Source: Pogona vitticeps (taxonomy: Eukaryota; Chordata; Lepidosauria; Squamata; Agamidae). From it: a stretch of DNA of 64,000 nucleotides. How positions within the stretch are numbered: position 1 is the stretch's first letter; each line of letters starts with the position of its first letter. This document shows positions 1 through 12,331 of this stretch, piece by piece. Under the pieces are notes generated by a model. It was not told the origin of the DNA. It was given only the letters and a program-made list of their open reading frames with translations, and ran no database searches. The stretch spans positions 22,012,747 through 22,076,746 of the forward strand of contig NC_135794.1 of NCBI RefSeq assembly GCF_051106095.1, in the 5' to 3' direction. The position numbers and the translations under genes are program-made.

Positions 1-116
1 CCCAAACTGTAGGCCCAGGTTTACGCCCCGCTTCTCAAAGCTCTGCACTTCAGGTTGAACAGTGCATGCCCTTTCATCATAACCCCTCCAGCAGTGTGGC
101 AGCAAAATTTGAAATA

Positions 117-475
117 CAGTAGGACCCCTATGTCCACTGGGAATAGGTTTCAAACCCCCGTGGATAGTGGAAAACATGGATAATAGCAAACACACGTGCA
201 GATTAGAGAGAGAGAGAGAGAGAGAGTATGGTAAACAGAAGAAAAAAACAGAAAAAAAATATTTTCACATACATTACCAGAACTGGCCACTAGTAACCTG
301 GGAGTATTCATAGCATGCTCTCTGGCTCCCTTTAGTGGTCAGTTCTGGTAATGCATGTGAAAATATGTTTTTTTCCTAGAATGTTTCTTTTATTATTTTT
401 AATATTTTCAGACCATGGATAAGTGAATCAGTGGATACTGATCCTGTGGATAAGGGGGAAATCTTACCATACGAT
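117..475. mobile_element. Palindromic MITE, pogo/Tigger-like, copy 1
   Basis: Starts CAGTAGGACCCC after a TA and continues with a GTGGATA-containing end that resembles Tigger/MER2-type pogo elements. Internally 259-292 and 333-366 form a 34-nt inverted repeat with two mismatches. The right end (GTGGATAAGGGGG) is degenerate. Related copies lie at 22457-22801 and 49158-49377. Confidence 0.6.
203..226. repeat. (GA)n microsatellite
   Basis: A short GA run inside the MITE. Confidence 0.8.
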
Positions 476-1447
476 CAGTGCTGATCATGGTGGTCCTCAT
501 AGTTATGTGTTGAAACAGACTCCAAAAACAAAGGAAGCCACGCTGATCCATTTCAACAAACCAGTTTAATCTCTAACCCAGGCAGGTGTTTTGTAAATTT
601 AATGGGTCTTAATGGCAAGTTTGTGACCGTAAAGTACTGTGCATTAGAAGAGGGTGAGCAGAAACAAGATATTGTTACTGGAGAAAACAATTATCTGCTC
701 CCCTCTACACAATTCCTGGGTGGAATTCAGCTAAACTCTGTGAGCAGAACTCTTTTTGCTTTTATGGTCTGAGAGAGAGTGTCATACACACAATTATTCT
801 TCCTCAGCATGGGCACAAGGGCATAGTCACTGTCTCCCTGTGCACACAGATAGCCTGCTGTCTTCAACAGGATGATCTCCTCATCATGAAACTAGAGGTT
901 GGAGATTGTTTCTAACGTTATAATGACACAAGGCTTAGAGCTCCAGGTTTTCTTAGCAGGGTTCTCTCCTACAGCAAGATTGAAACTTGGGGTGTAATGT
1001 GTAACATCATTGGCTAGTCCTGAAGTCTTCATGCTTCTTCCCAACTCCTCCAAAACACGGCGGCCCTATTGTCTTCCTCTGGCTTCGAACATTGGACCGT
1101 TGTCTCCACAACAAGATGGGATGAATTCATTGTTGATCATCTCTGTAATGTTGCTCTTGTGTTCATGTGGCTGGAAAGAGCAAATCCAGAGAAGTTAATC
1201 CAAAGCCCATGGCACAATTGGAAAGACAGGTCTCCAAAGCTGAGGGAAAAGGATGCTTTCACCCAACGTTTATAAGAAGTGAATGAGTCTCACCGCTCCC
1301 TCTTATTCCTTGTCTTGTGAGAACCATGGGAAGCTGTTTGATGATCCATGAGGTGCTCCCCACTCCAGTCGCCGTCAGATACCCTCAAGGGAAAGGTGGC
1401 CTTTGAACACCCCATAAGGAACCAAAAAGTATTCTTTTAGACGAATG
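476..1447. other. Intergenic, nothing recognised
   Basis: No gene, known repeat or strong motif recognised. Short open frames here lack family resemblance. Confidence 0.5.
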
Positions 1448-1797
1448 CATAGGTAAAGGTAAAGGTTCCCCTTGACAATTTTTGTCCAGTCGTGTCCGAC
1501 TTTAGGGGGCGGCGCTCATCCCGCTCTTCAAGCCATAGAGCCAGCGTTTTTTGTCCGAAGACAATCTTCCGTGGTCACACGGCCAGTGTGATTTAGACAC
1601 GGAACGCTGTTTACCTTCCCACCGAGGTGGTACCTATTTATCTACTCGCCTTTGCATGCTTTCGAACTGCTAGGTTGGCGGGAGCTGGGACAAGCAATGG
1701 GCGCTCACTCCGTCGCGTGGATTCGATCTTACGACTGCTGGTCTTCTGACCCTGCAGCACAGGCTTCTGCGGTTTAGCCCACAGTGCCACCATGTCC
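1448..1797 (-). mobile_element. tRNA-derived squamate SINE, copy A
   Basis: Read on the minus strand it has a tRNA-like head with A-box-like (CTGTGGGCTAAACCGCAGAAG) parts and a B-box-like AAGATCGAATCC, followed by a body ending ...AGGGGAACCTTTACC. It shares long near-identical blocks with 16327-16668. I recognise it as a common squamate SINE but not by formal name. Confidence 0.75.
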
Positions 1798-1879
1798 CTT
1801 TTAGCATGTTATTTGGAGAAATGTCCTTTTCCAGCGAGGAACCCAGATCGAGTCCTTGTGTCTGCCTCGTTAGAAACAC

Positions 1880-3490
1880 ATGGGTGTCATTTATTCCATG
1901 TACTCAGAGGAGAGGGAGAACCCAATTATGGAGGGGAAAAAACATTATAGAAAAAAACTATTTATTCTTTTCTTGGACATAACGTTTATCTGCTCTCCCA
2001 TGGCAACTAAAACACAGCTTCTGCACATTGGTCAGTTAATGAGATCTATGGTTGCCCAAGTCTTGATGTATAAGATAGACGTATATACATCATGCCTTGC
2101 AGGTCTTGCAAATGCTCGGATCCTTGGTGAGGTCAACCTTGAGGCCTCCCAACCCCATTGCATTTTAATCCTGAGATGTTTGAAGCTTTCGTCGCTGGAT
2201 CCTTGCACCAGTACGATTGGCTAAGCACCAAAATACATGACTCAACCGTCTTCTGTCTGGGGCCAGTACTGACACTGGGTCACCGGCAAGGTTTGTGTTG
2301 ATTCACTATGGTAACTGAGAAAGACCAAGCTGGATTTGATAGCGCAAGATGATTATAAGATGCATCTGGAATTAATGGGATGTTGATTGCAAAAACAGCA
2401 TAGAGAAAATCAGAATTTGGGAAGAGCGGGGAAAACCAGGGCCCGCCCAGCTAGGATAAGAGTCCAAAAAAGTATCTCCCAGAAATCCTGGCCAGCACAG
2501 CGAGAAGCAAAGGATTCTGGGAGCTTTAGTTCAAGAACATTTGGGGTCCCAAGGTTGGAAACCACTGATTTAAACCATGCTCAACTTATAGAACAAACAG
2601 AGGGGGTTCAGTATGTTCTTTCGCACCATAGGCCAGAGTTTGGAGGGGTTTTTTGTGGAGTGATGGGGACTTCTGCCCCCAGAATCCTGCAAGGAATTCT
2701 GATGGTGACAATCTCAAAAGGTTACATTCTCACGCTTTACTACCAGGTTACTACGAGGTCAGAAATGTTTCTACAGGCATTTGGGAAGAATATTTAATAG
2801 GAAGACAAACCAGAGGAGAGGAGGAAAGGCTCAACAGCCCACATGCATCCCACACTTAAAAATTGTTGCAACCCAAAGAAGAGCATGTTAGAGAGTGTCA
2901 TGTGCAAGGGCTTTTACTGCCACGCAAAGCTGTAGCAGCAGCTCATGCTTGACTCGGGTCTGCTCATCAGCTACACCGGAGCCCGGCACAAGCAAATGCA
3001 CTCTGAGCCATGGGAGATGTCCAAGCAGGATTGCCCCATCCACATACGCCAACACACTGTGGAGCATTTCTGGGAAACAGCCACTGGGGGATGTGAATGT
3101 GCTCAGGTAGTTGTCAAAGCTTTGGATGAGATGCCAAAGATTTTCTTGGTGGTGGTTTTGTTTGTGTTTCTTTGTGGGAGGGGATTTTTTCCCCTTTTAT
3201 TTCCTCGGGGGATTAAAAAAAAATCTTCTGGAATTTGTCCCTTCTCCGTTATTGCGCAAACATGAAAAATGCGTGAAGCAAAACATGATCTCATGGAAAC
3301 AAAGCGGCTGAAGCTGAGAGATGCTGGCATCCAGAGCTAGTTCTGGTGCCATCAACGAGGGTGGTCCTCCCACATCCACTCCTTCTCCGTGCCTTGGATG
3401 TTCCTCACCAAACTCTTCCATGGAGAGAAACATGTCAAGACCGGCAGCATGGAGACCAACACATGCACCCAGAGCCACCGGTGAGTTCAG
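1880..3490. other. Intergenic, no gene
   Basis: Apart from the hAT-like remnant at 2420-2567, nothing recognised. Open frames up to about 136 codons show no family resemblance. Confidence 0.5.
2420..2567. mobile_element. hAT-like MITE, truncated at left
   Basis: The right end GGTTGGAAACCACTG and inner TTCTGGGAG...AGTTCAAGAACAT match the inverted-repeat family seen intact at 6411-6550. The left terminal repeat is missing. Confidence 0.55.
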
Positions 3491-3497
3491 GGTCTGG

Positions 3498-3736
3498 GGC
3501 CAATCATCATAATGCACTGTCAAGTCAATTCTGACGTATAGTGACCCTTTTCGGGGTTTTCAAGGTAGAAGTGGTTGGCCCTTCCTTTTTTCTGGGGCCA
3601 CTTTGGAACTGTGCAGCTTGCCCAAGGCCACCTGGGCTGGCCAAGGAGGTACGGGGTGGGGTGGGAGGAATCAAACTCCTACCCTCTGACTCCACAACCA
3701 GATGCCTAAGCCCCTGAGCTATCCACAGAGTATGCC
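3498..3736 (-). mobile_element. Sauria-type SINE
   Basis: The minus strand reads a tRNA-like head (GGATAGCTCAGGGG, then GGTAGGAGTTTGATTCC), a middle with GGCAAGCTGCACAG, and a tail TCAGAATTGACTTGACAG. This is the head-body-tail plan of Sauria SINEs. Confidence 0.75.
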
Positions 3737-3739
3737 ACA

Positions 3740-4890
3740 GACTAGCACCTTGTAATGTTCAGAGATTTTTTTAAAAAAAAAATAACATATTTTAGTTCTT
3801 TTTGAGAAATAGCAAATAATTGCTTTTAAAAACGGTACATGGTACTGTACCTTACTACTTCATGGAAATCTTGGAACTATAACTGCAACTTGTTACTTTC
3901 AAAGTAATTTTTCTGGGCAGGTAAATACGTAGAATGTGGCTAGCAGCTACTGCTGCATGAAGCGGGCCTTTGGTGTGTTGGTTATTTTTACTCTACATTG
4001 TTGTTTGCTTTAAGCTCGTTACAGCAGTCTGACCCCTACCTTCATTCCCATGCTCTGTGGCATATTTGTATTTTGGTGATTTGTTTAAAATTTCTTGGTG
4101 CCGCTCAGGGGGATGCGGACTAGAATCCTTTTGCTAAGCACTTTGTCCAGATAAAAATTGCAAAAGTCACACGATGGAGGTGCAACGGATCAAGTTGGAT
4201 CCGTCTGATGTAACGATAATGCATATGCTTCCTTCATCAGCTGAAGTCATTCCTTGCGGTCTAAAAAAAAAAGGCTGGATCATGCCCAGAACATGTTGTT
4301 CTCAGAACAGACAGGTGCATCCTAATTTAAGTCCACTTTTCTGATATCCTCCATCTTGTATCCATGCTTCCTTCGGCCTCTGGGGCTTTCTCTGGAGCTG
4401 GCTCCATTTGCACTGCATTTCATGCCTGCCCCTTGATCCTGAGCTTCATTTCAACTTTTCCTTAGTAATGGCAATAAACCATATGGCTCTTTTCACCAGC
4501 CGCACATGGGGTGACCAGGCATGCGGTCCAATCGAAAACGATCAGCCCTATACACCACCAGCTGGCCAGATCTCTCTGGAGACCCAGTAATAGCACTGGT
4601 GATGGGAGGCCTGAAGATGGAAAGGCTTTATTCCCCCCCCTTCTTGTCTCTCCCCCCCCGGTATTCCCTGCCCCCCCCCCCAAGGAGCAGCCAACTGATA
4701 ATAAGGCTAGGTTCTCTTACTAGCCTCCCATGGGTAGGTGAGAAAGGGAGGGCTGCCTGGACAAAGGACGAAGACAGCAGCCCCAGATGTGATTATTAGG
4801 GGTGTGGAGTGAACCTTATTAACAAAATCTTCTTGGGGGAACCCATGCACATAAGGGCAATCACACTGTGGTTTGTCCCTTGTTGCTTGC
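3740..4890. other. Intergenic, nothing recognised
   Basis: AT-rich stretch (3760-4300), then unremarkable sequence with C-rich runs near 4625-4680. No gene seen. Confidence 0.45.
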
Positions 4891-4893
4891 CGT

Positions 4894-5003
4894 CAGTCGT
4901 ACAAGCAAGCCTGGGAGGATGCATGACGCACAATCTGTGGCCAGAGGAAACTCAGGGACACAAAAGCCACCCACCAACACAGGTAGGCTTGCTTGTATGA
5001 CTG
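4894..5003. repeat. Inverted repeat with 19-bp arms
   Basis: 4894-4912 (CAGTCGTACAAGCAAGCCT) pairs with 4985-5003 with one mismatch across a 72-bp spacer. It may be the core of a palindromic DNA transposon. No terminal repeats or target duplication were identified. Confidence 0.6.
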
Positions 5004-5389
5004 CCTCCTTATATTGAACGGACCTGGCAGGGTTTTGGCCACAGTGGAGTCTTTTCTCAAACAGGGTGAGTTTGTCAACCAGGATCGGAATTCAAGCCCA
5101 AAGTTTTGGGGGAAGTGACCCCTCTAGATTAGGCACAAGCCGCCCTTGTTTCCCCTTGGGAGTGCACTATGGGAGTAACCAATGACACTCTCAGGTCTGG
5201 GGTACTCTGAAGTCAAGATGCTTTCTCCCTCCATCGTTGCTGTTGACCGTCCACTGGACTTCCCCGCTGGCCCAAGAGCTATCTCGAAGAAGGAACATGC
5301 AGGAGGTATAAAGACGGCCCCCTCTTCCTTCTTGGTCTTCTCCCTCTGCACTCAGTCCTTGGATCAAACTCAACCATACCGTTCACCTG

Positions 5390-5610
5390 TCCTAAGAAGT
5401 AAAGGTACTTTAAGAAGTACAGACTCAACAGAACCCATGACCTCAAGAGGTGGAAACTGCTCCAGTACTGGTGGCAGCCAAGAGGAAATTGAACAACTTT
5501 CTATCAGATCTGCTTTCATTTGGATTCCTGCCTTGAGCAGGGGCTTGGACACGATGGCCTTGTAGGCCTCTTCCAACTCCACGAATCAGTGACTCTGTGT
5601 TTCCATGATT
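5390..5610 (+). mobile_element. CR1 LINE 3' fragment
   Basis: ACAGAACCCATGACCTCAAG, ATCAGATCTGCTTTCATTTG and TTGGACACGATGGCCTTGTA, ending in GATT-type tail repeats, are the 3' end of a CR1 retrotransposon. It is 5'-truncated. The same unit is at 13020-13195 and 15846-16146. Confidence 0.75.
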
Positions 5611-6410
5611 CCTAGAAGTAAAAGACGGCCAGTTCCCCAACTTAAGCATGAGCTTTCCTCACCTCTGTATGTTGCAAGCCAGTTTGCTTTTGTTTTGTGA
5701 TTGGTCGTTCAGGGATTCAAAAAGGAGACTCCTGCGAGTCAGAGGCTCTGGCACAGAGTTTTGAAGAAATCATGTCCCTGCAGAGAAAACAGACTGTTCG
5801 CTGCTAGCTGAGAAATGGATGTCTCGTTTAATCCGACCTCAAGTTAACAAACAAACTAGGGAGGTAAATCTTTCCTTATTCCATTCTCACTGGTGTGAAT
5901 GAAAAAAAATGTAAAAGCTTTCCCCCAGCTGGAGGAGATTATGAGAGGGTGGTGGGGATTTTTGTTACAATTTTCATGGAAAATTCATTCAACAGTATTT
6001 CAGGCAAAAAAACTTGTTGTTTTGAAGGAAGAGAACCCTTGAATTTTCCTCAAAACATGTGTTTTTGGGGAAAGGCAATGATTTGTGCACTAGCTAATTC
6101 TCATTAATTCTACTGCTTCTGGGAGGAAAAGGCTTGGTGAAGATTCTCAGAGCAGCTGGCCATTTTGTTTTTGAACGGAGTATTTCAATAGGTCAAGATA
6201 ACCTTTTTTTGGAAAATGCAACCTCAACTCAACATGCACTTGGTTTTCTTGAGCTTGCCGTCCTGGATAAGCTTGAATCAAGTGAATGTGGCATACATGA
6301 AAAGAGGACAGAAGAACGAGGAAGAAGCACCTGACATCACCCTCGTTTCATGCTCAATCTACCCAGTTTGGGTCCTTCTCTCTGGAGAAGAGTAGCTGGA
6401 AGGTCTACAC

Positions 6411-6550
6411 ACCAGTGGTTCCCAGCCTTGGGTCCCCCAGATGTTCCTGGTCAAAAACTCTCAAGAAGCCTTCACCATTAATGGTTCTGGTTAGGATTTT
6501 TGGGAGTTGTAGTCCAAGAACACCTGGGGACCCAGCGTTGAGAACCACTG
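6411..6550. mobile_element. hAT-like MITE, intact copy
   Basis: 140-bp near-palindrome: left end CAGTGGTTCCCAGCCTTGGG (from 6413), right end GTTGAGAACCACTG (to 6550). Both flanks carry GTCTACAC (6403-6410 and 6551-6558), an 8-bp target duplication fitting the hAT pattern nTnnnnAn. The inner arm contains GGGAGTTGTAGTCC. Confidence 0.75.
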
Positions 6551-6861
6551 GTCTACACCCTTGGTTTGCATCCTTCCAGCAGTAAACACCAACCCTCTAC
6601 ATTTTGGTGACTTGAGTCAAAGTCCCAGTTGACCTGCCCTATTTATGGCTCTTCTCTGAGATTTCAGACCCTTCAAAGGAGGTCTGACGGTCATTTCTCC
6701 ACGATCCAGAATCTGAAATCCCGATGGCAAAGGAGATATTCACAGGGGGGAAGTGCACACTCCTCTTGGCCATTCCAAGAAGGGGAAGAGGGAAACCCAA
6801 TGAGTTGGTTGCCCATTAAGTTGAAAAGAGCATTTACTCAGCTGAGCAGATAAGAACTGTG

Positions 6862-7232
6862 TCTCACTTAATCCAGCAGATTTACCAGACAGCGTGCAAA
6901 AGGTCAACGAACTCTACCCAGCCACAAGGACCGGGGATCACTACACACGAAAGACCAGCTAACGACACCCATCAATCACAGTGACAGATAATCTCTGCTC
7001 CTTATCACAACAATACACCCACGACAAGACACACTAATCACCCATCTCAGCCATAAATACTCCACGCCCTAGCCAAACTACACCAGAGCACAGTTTGCTG
7101 TCCTCTGAAGATGCCAGCCACAGAGACTGGTGAAACGTTAGGAAGAACAACCTTCAGAACATGACCAAAGAGCCCGAAAAACCCACAACAACCATTAGAT
7201 CCTGGCTGTGAAAGCCTTCGCAAATACATTAA
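6862..7232 (+). mobile_element. Penelope-like retroelement fragment with hammerhead-like motif
   Basis: Repeat ending CCCGAAAAACCCACAACAAC then GGCTGTGAAAGCCTTCG, a unit I know as widespread in squamates. It carries CTGAAGA...TGAAACGTT (7105-7139), the hammerhead-type signature typical of Penelope-like element ends. Assignment to Penelope-like elements is inference; no reverse-transcriptase or endonuclease reading frame is recognised in the fragment. Confidence 0.5.
7101..7143 (+). ncRNA. Hammerhead-ribozyme-like core (probably degenerate)
   Basis: Stem I TCCT (7101-7104) pairs with AGGA (7140-7143). Core CTGAAGA is 7105-7111. Stem II CCAG (7114-7117) pairs with CTGG (7127-7130). GAAAC is 7132-7136, then GTT as the cleavage triplet. 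Stem III is only AC/GT, as in dimer-acting Penelope hammerheads. One extra T (7112) separates the core from stem II, so activity is doubtful. Confidence 0.5.
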
Positions 7233-8006
7233 ATTTACCATTCTTTTTCTTTAGCTTAACGGAGCTGGTCAAGCAGCACCTCCAGCCATTTGTTGACCAG
7301 CATCTGGTTAGGACTAATTTGCAGGGGAAAGCATTAGAAACCAGGGTGACCATGTGCCTTGCTTTGTGGAGGACAGTTCACCGAATGAGTTCAAACAACT
7401 TTTGCTTTGTCCTTGAAATATGATCTGTCCTTTTGCTTCAGTCTGTGCTGTATACTTATCAGGATGAATCAATCTGAATTAGTTCAGGATTCCAGATTGG
7501 GGTGAAGCTGATGGGTAGCCGTCTAAACAACTCCAATCGCCATTCCCCATCCTCATCCCCCCACCCCCATGAAATGTCCTGATGTTTTTGTGTTGTTGTT
7601 CTTTTTATCCAACTGCAGTGAAATCCTACAGCTGGGAACGCCTTCTGGTTCCTGACAATCTGGGCCCGCATTTGCAAATTAAACAAGCAAAACAAAGCAA
7701 AACAAGCAAAACAACATCATTATAATCTCTGGCTCTCAAAGCTGGCGAGAAAAACTCGAAAAGGCTTTTGTATGAGGATGGAAAGGGAAAAGGCTTTTCA
7801 ACTGATCAAAGAAGCTGCCTTAGCAAACTTATGTTTGGTATCTTTGCATTGTGCATCATAGTGTATTCTCTGTTCTCATGGTATGTGAACACTTGTGGAC
7901 AAAACCTACATTGTCATGGAATTTGTCGATGCATTCACGCCAACCCCCCCTTGGCATGAGAATCACGTTTGCTCCCATGCAATCTAGCATTTAAGTTTCT
8001 CACTGA

Positions 8007-8620
8007 TTGGTACAATTTGTTGTTGTTGGGTGCCCTCAAGTCACCTCTGGTTATAGCGATCTGCCAAATATCTTGTCCCGAACAGCCCTGATCAGCTCTT
8101 GCAAACTCAAGCCTGTGGTTTTCTTTAGGGAGTCGATCCATCTTGTATTGTGTCACCCTCTTTTCCTGCTGCCTTCCACTTTTTCCCAGCATTATGGTCT
8201 TTTCCAGAGAACACTACCTTCTCATGATATGCCCAGAATAGGACAGCCTCTGATTCAACATTTTTTTTTGCCTCCTGAGATTGTTCAGGCTTGATTTGAA
8301 CTAAGACCTCCCGGTTCCTCTTTCTGGAAATCCCAGTTATCTGCACAGCTCTCCTCCAGCACTAGATTTCAAATGAATCTTTCTTTTTTTTAATTGTCAG
8401 CTTTCTTAACTCTCCAGCTTTCACAGTCACACGTGCTGATTGGAAAGACAAGATGATCTTGGTCTTAGTCTCCAGTGACCCATCCTTACACTTGATGATC
8501 TTTTCTAATTCCTTCATTGCTGCCATTCCGAGTCTCCGTCTTCTGATGCCTTGGCTGCACTCTCCATTTAGATTGATGGTTGAACCGAGGTATACAAAAT
8601 CTTGGTACAATATTGTTACA
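8007..8620 (-). mobile_element. RTE/BovB-like LINE 3' fragment
   Basis: The minus strand encodes broken pieces of the reverse-transcriptase C-terminus: YLGSTINLNGECSQGIRRRR then MKELEKIIKCKDGSLETKTK, followed downstream by EVLVQIKPEQS and the 3' tail ending GTGACTTGAGGGCACCCAAC plus AACAACAAATT. Several frameshifts interrupt it. It is related to, but distinct from, the BovB copy at 36184-36866. Confidence 0.7.
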
Positions 8621-9789
8621 GTAGTCTAGTGCTAAAGATGACCCTTTTAAAAAGTGACCAGCAACTTTGGTGGGTCGGGAATGCAGTTTGGTCTCAAATG
8701 ACTTGATGGATATACTTGTACACACCTGCTCTGACACCATATTTCGGTAGCAAATTGCTAAAAAAAGTAATCAAAACAGCACCGTCCACCACCCCTTCAT
8801 GACTATAAAGCCCATAAGGCAGCAAAACAACACTAGGGGTTTTGTAGTCAGCAGTGTTTATGAAGCCTTGCAACGACAATATCCATATTACATGGTGCAC
8901 TCAGGGAGGGAGAAATGGAGGAAGGGAGGGAGCATCATAATACTTATTTATAAAATAAATAAATTAATGCTTACAATGGCAATTGAAGAAAAGACACTTG
9001 ATGAGGAATGGCTAAAAGCTGAATGGCCCTCTGGATTCTATATGGAAACATTGCTTGTGGCTTAAAAAATCAAAAGGAGATTTTTCTTTTCTTGCCAAGT
9101 TTGTACCACAGAATGACAGATATTAGGAAAGAATGTGTGAATGTGTCACCCAGGTAACTAATGCTTCCTCTTAGCAGCTCATTAAGTATCTTTAAAAAAA
9201 ACTAGCCATCTAACAGGTAGAAATACAGCATTCCCAGCCACCAGACATCATCAGTTGTCTTTCTAAGTGCCTTGGGGAGGCCAAAGGACCCTTATCTTTC
9301 TCTCTGGTTCTGTCCTGCAGAGAGATCTTGTGCCTCTTTGCATGAAATGCAGTCAACCGTTCCCTTGTTCACCCTCAGCTCCCTGATTCTAACACCAAAG
9401 GAAATCTCTGGTCCCTCTGCTGAGCCACTAGCCTGCTTTAACAATGCCCAGTGGATATCCGGAAGGCGAAGGGAAGCTTGCCTGCAAAACCCTGAGTCAG
9501 CAGCTCCCACTAAGCCCCACATCTAGTGGCCTTCTTCAGCCCCGGGTGAGAAATCGTTATAAATCTCATTAGTGTGACAAGAAGAGTCATCACACTCCAA
9601 ACGTCCTGGGTCTCCACCTGGAGGATGCACAAACACAGGTTGACATTCTATGTAACAAGGGATCAGAAATGCAACAGAGGATGGAATCTACCTTCTCAAC
9701 AGCCCTTCATAGGATAGGTAATGTTATAGGATACAAGATGTCAAACGGCACTAGAATCATGATTGCTCCCATGCAACCTAGAATTTAAA

Positions 9790-10095
9790 TTTTACAATGA
9801 TTTGGTACAATTTGTTGTTCTTGTATCCCATCCGGTCACCTCCATCTTGCAAACTCAAGCCAATGGCTTCCTTTAGGGAGCCAGTCCATCTCATATTTGG
9901 TCTTCCTCTTCTCCTGCTGCCTTCTGCTTTTCCCAACATTATGGTCTTTTCCAGAAAATCCTGCCTTCTTATGATGTGTCCAAAGCTGGACAGCCTCAGC
10001 TTCGTCATGGCACACTGATCCAAGTAGGATATTTTGATCCTGCTTCTTTTCCTTCTGTGCCTCATTCTGCTAATTTCCCTGGAGCACAACTTTCC
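9790..10095 (-). mobile_element. RTE/BovB-like LINE fragment
   Basis: The minus strand reads MTKLRLSSFGHIIRRQDFLE and IMLGKAEGSRRRGRPNMRW, the C-terminal tail of the same RTE-like protein as at 8007-8620. About 300 bp are kept, and it ends near a lost 3' tail. Confidence 0.7.
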
Positions 10096-10099
10096 CGGT

Positions 10100-12170
10100 G
10101 ATGTACCTCTTAATATGTAACTTTCTGGCAGAGAATTGCATCACAGAATTCTGACAACGGTGATATCCAAAGAGCTTGGAAACATGACCATTTGGGACAA
10201 CAACGTTTGGTAGCCAGGCTGGCTAGGGGATTCCCAGGGTTGAGTCCAAATAAGGAGATTTTCCAAAAAATCTATGACCCATACATGGGCCGAGGAACGA
10301 TGGATCGAGTTGGTTTGTTGAAAAGTGTGGACCAAATAAAATTACCCCCCCACACACACACAGACAGCTATCTCCTCCTTGAATATTTTCAACCAAACAT
10401 TATCCAGGATTTCATGAGTCACACTGTTCTCTCCTTCAAGTAGTATTGATGACATTACAACACACACACAAGCATCAGAGTGAATGGGAAAGGGTGCCAA
10501 ATGATGGGGAAAGGAACCAAACACATTCATGTTTTTTGAGTTTTTTAAAAAAATTCCAATTGGTTTTATATTTGTAGGGGCTTCCCAGAGCAAGTAGGTT
10601 CCAAAGTCCCAAACAGCAGATTCAATACCAGCCAGGATAGCTGGTAAACATAAGGGGGACTAATCAGAAGATCTGAACAATTAAAAGAGCTGCGTTTGGA
10701 AATCATACGGCTTAGGTTGGGCACCCTTGTGGGCAATGGGCATGGACAATGAAATATAATAGGTGTGAGAAATCACAGACACACACACAATACACCCCCA
10801 GAAGGAGGTTTTTCCCTGGCTCTCTATTCACCCCATAACTCTTTTGGAAGAGTCGGATTAGCCTAGACATAGACTGCGTTGGCCAAGCTTCTTCATACAG
10901 TACTGGCCACTGCTTGCCACGGTATGCCACCCTGCCAGCTGCTGTGCCGTGGGCTGAGCCACAGTGGCAGGAGATAGGGGCAGCAGCTGGCCAGCTGCAG
11001 GCTGCTCTTCCGATGCCAGATGGCAGGTGAGATTATGGGAAACTTGATTCTGAAATAATCCCTAAACCTGGCTGAGCCCACGTCGTTCCGTATGCATTAT
11101 CTTGTAATCCCAACAAAGAGAACATTTTCGGAGCAAAGAGACTAATTCCCCCATCCGGCGAGGGCTCTAACAAGCCCCCAGTAATCCCTTTTTTGTTGGT
11201 AGGTGCTTACAGGAAAATTGGGAAGGCAAAGAAGGGATGTTGCCAGTTCCACAATGGAGGTGATTGGAGGGGGGGGGGCTCAGCTGCATCATGAATCCAG
11301 ACCAGTGCAATGCAGGGCTTGGAGGTGGAGCTGCCTGAGGAGGTAGGATCATTGTTAGGATGAGGAGAAATCCCTTCCATTTACACTGCAGAGCAAACTT
11401 CCAGAACTTGGCATTTCCAAAAGGAATGCCCCCACCAGAACATAGGGAGGCTTCAACATTTACATATCTCTGAATTCTGCATTCTAGTTTGGCCATCGAA
11501 ATGGGCACGTAAGATGCATCAGTTCACAAAAATGACATACATAGCCATAGAATGTGTGAGGATGCGGCTTGAAAGTGGTACAGCCAACAAAATTGTATGT
11601 GTACTAGGACACGTCTAGTTTAAAATCGGCACAAAAGACGTTGTACAGAATTGTCATTTAAAAAAAAAATTGCACAGTCATGTAGAACTGGGAATAAGTG
11701 GGTTGAAAATTGCAATCGGAGTTGGCTTCAGGTTTGGGGAGGCCCTGCAGAAGCCTCTTCTGGTGGACTCCCTTCTAGATCTTATAATGGGTTTCTAGGC
11801 TTATGTGCTGGTGGTCTGTGGTGTCAGATGGCTCCGAGGTCAGCAGAGCAAAGAATCCACACCAGGTTTGATGCAAAAACCACAGGAGCTGTCCAGGGTG
11901 CTGAATCATATGTTTCCCCCCAAATAGGTTCAGAACCTTGGAGAGCGCCTTGAAAGCCCAGACTAAAACGTGGATCTGATTTGCCACCCAACACACATGG
12001 GAGTCACATGCCCCCACTGGTGGTGGTGAAGCCATGACAAGCCACAACAGACCAGCACTAGGGAGTGAGCCACTCCTTAAATAGCCCACTACACCTTACC
12101 ATGACTTTATTCAGTAGCATCTGGGGAAATTAAAATTTCTCCAAACCAATCCATCGTAACAGGATTAGGC
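10100..12170. other. Intergenic, no gene
   Basis: No recognised gene or family repeat. Short CA-rich runs occur near 10350 and 10775. Confidence 0.45.
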
Positions 12171-12174
12171 AGCC

Positions 12175-12331
<157 letters not shown>

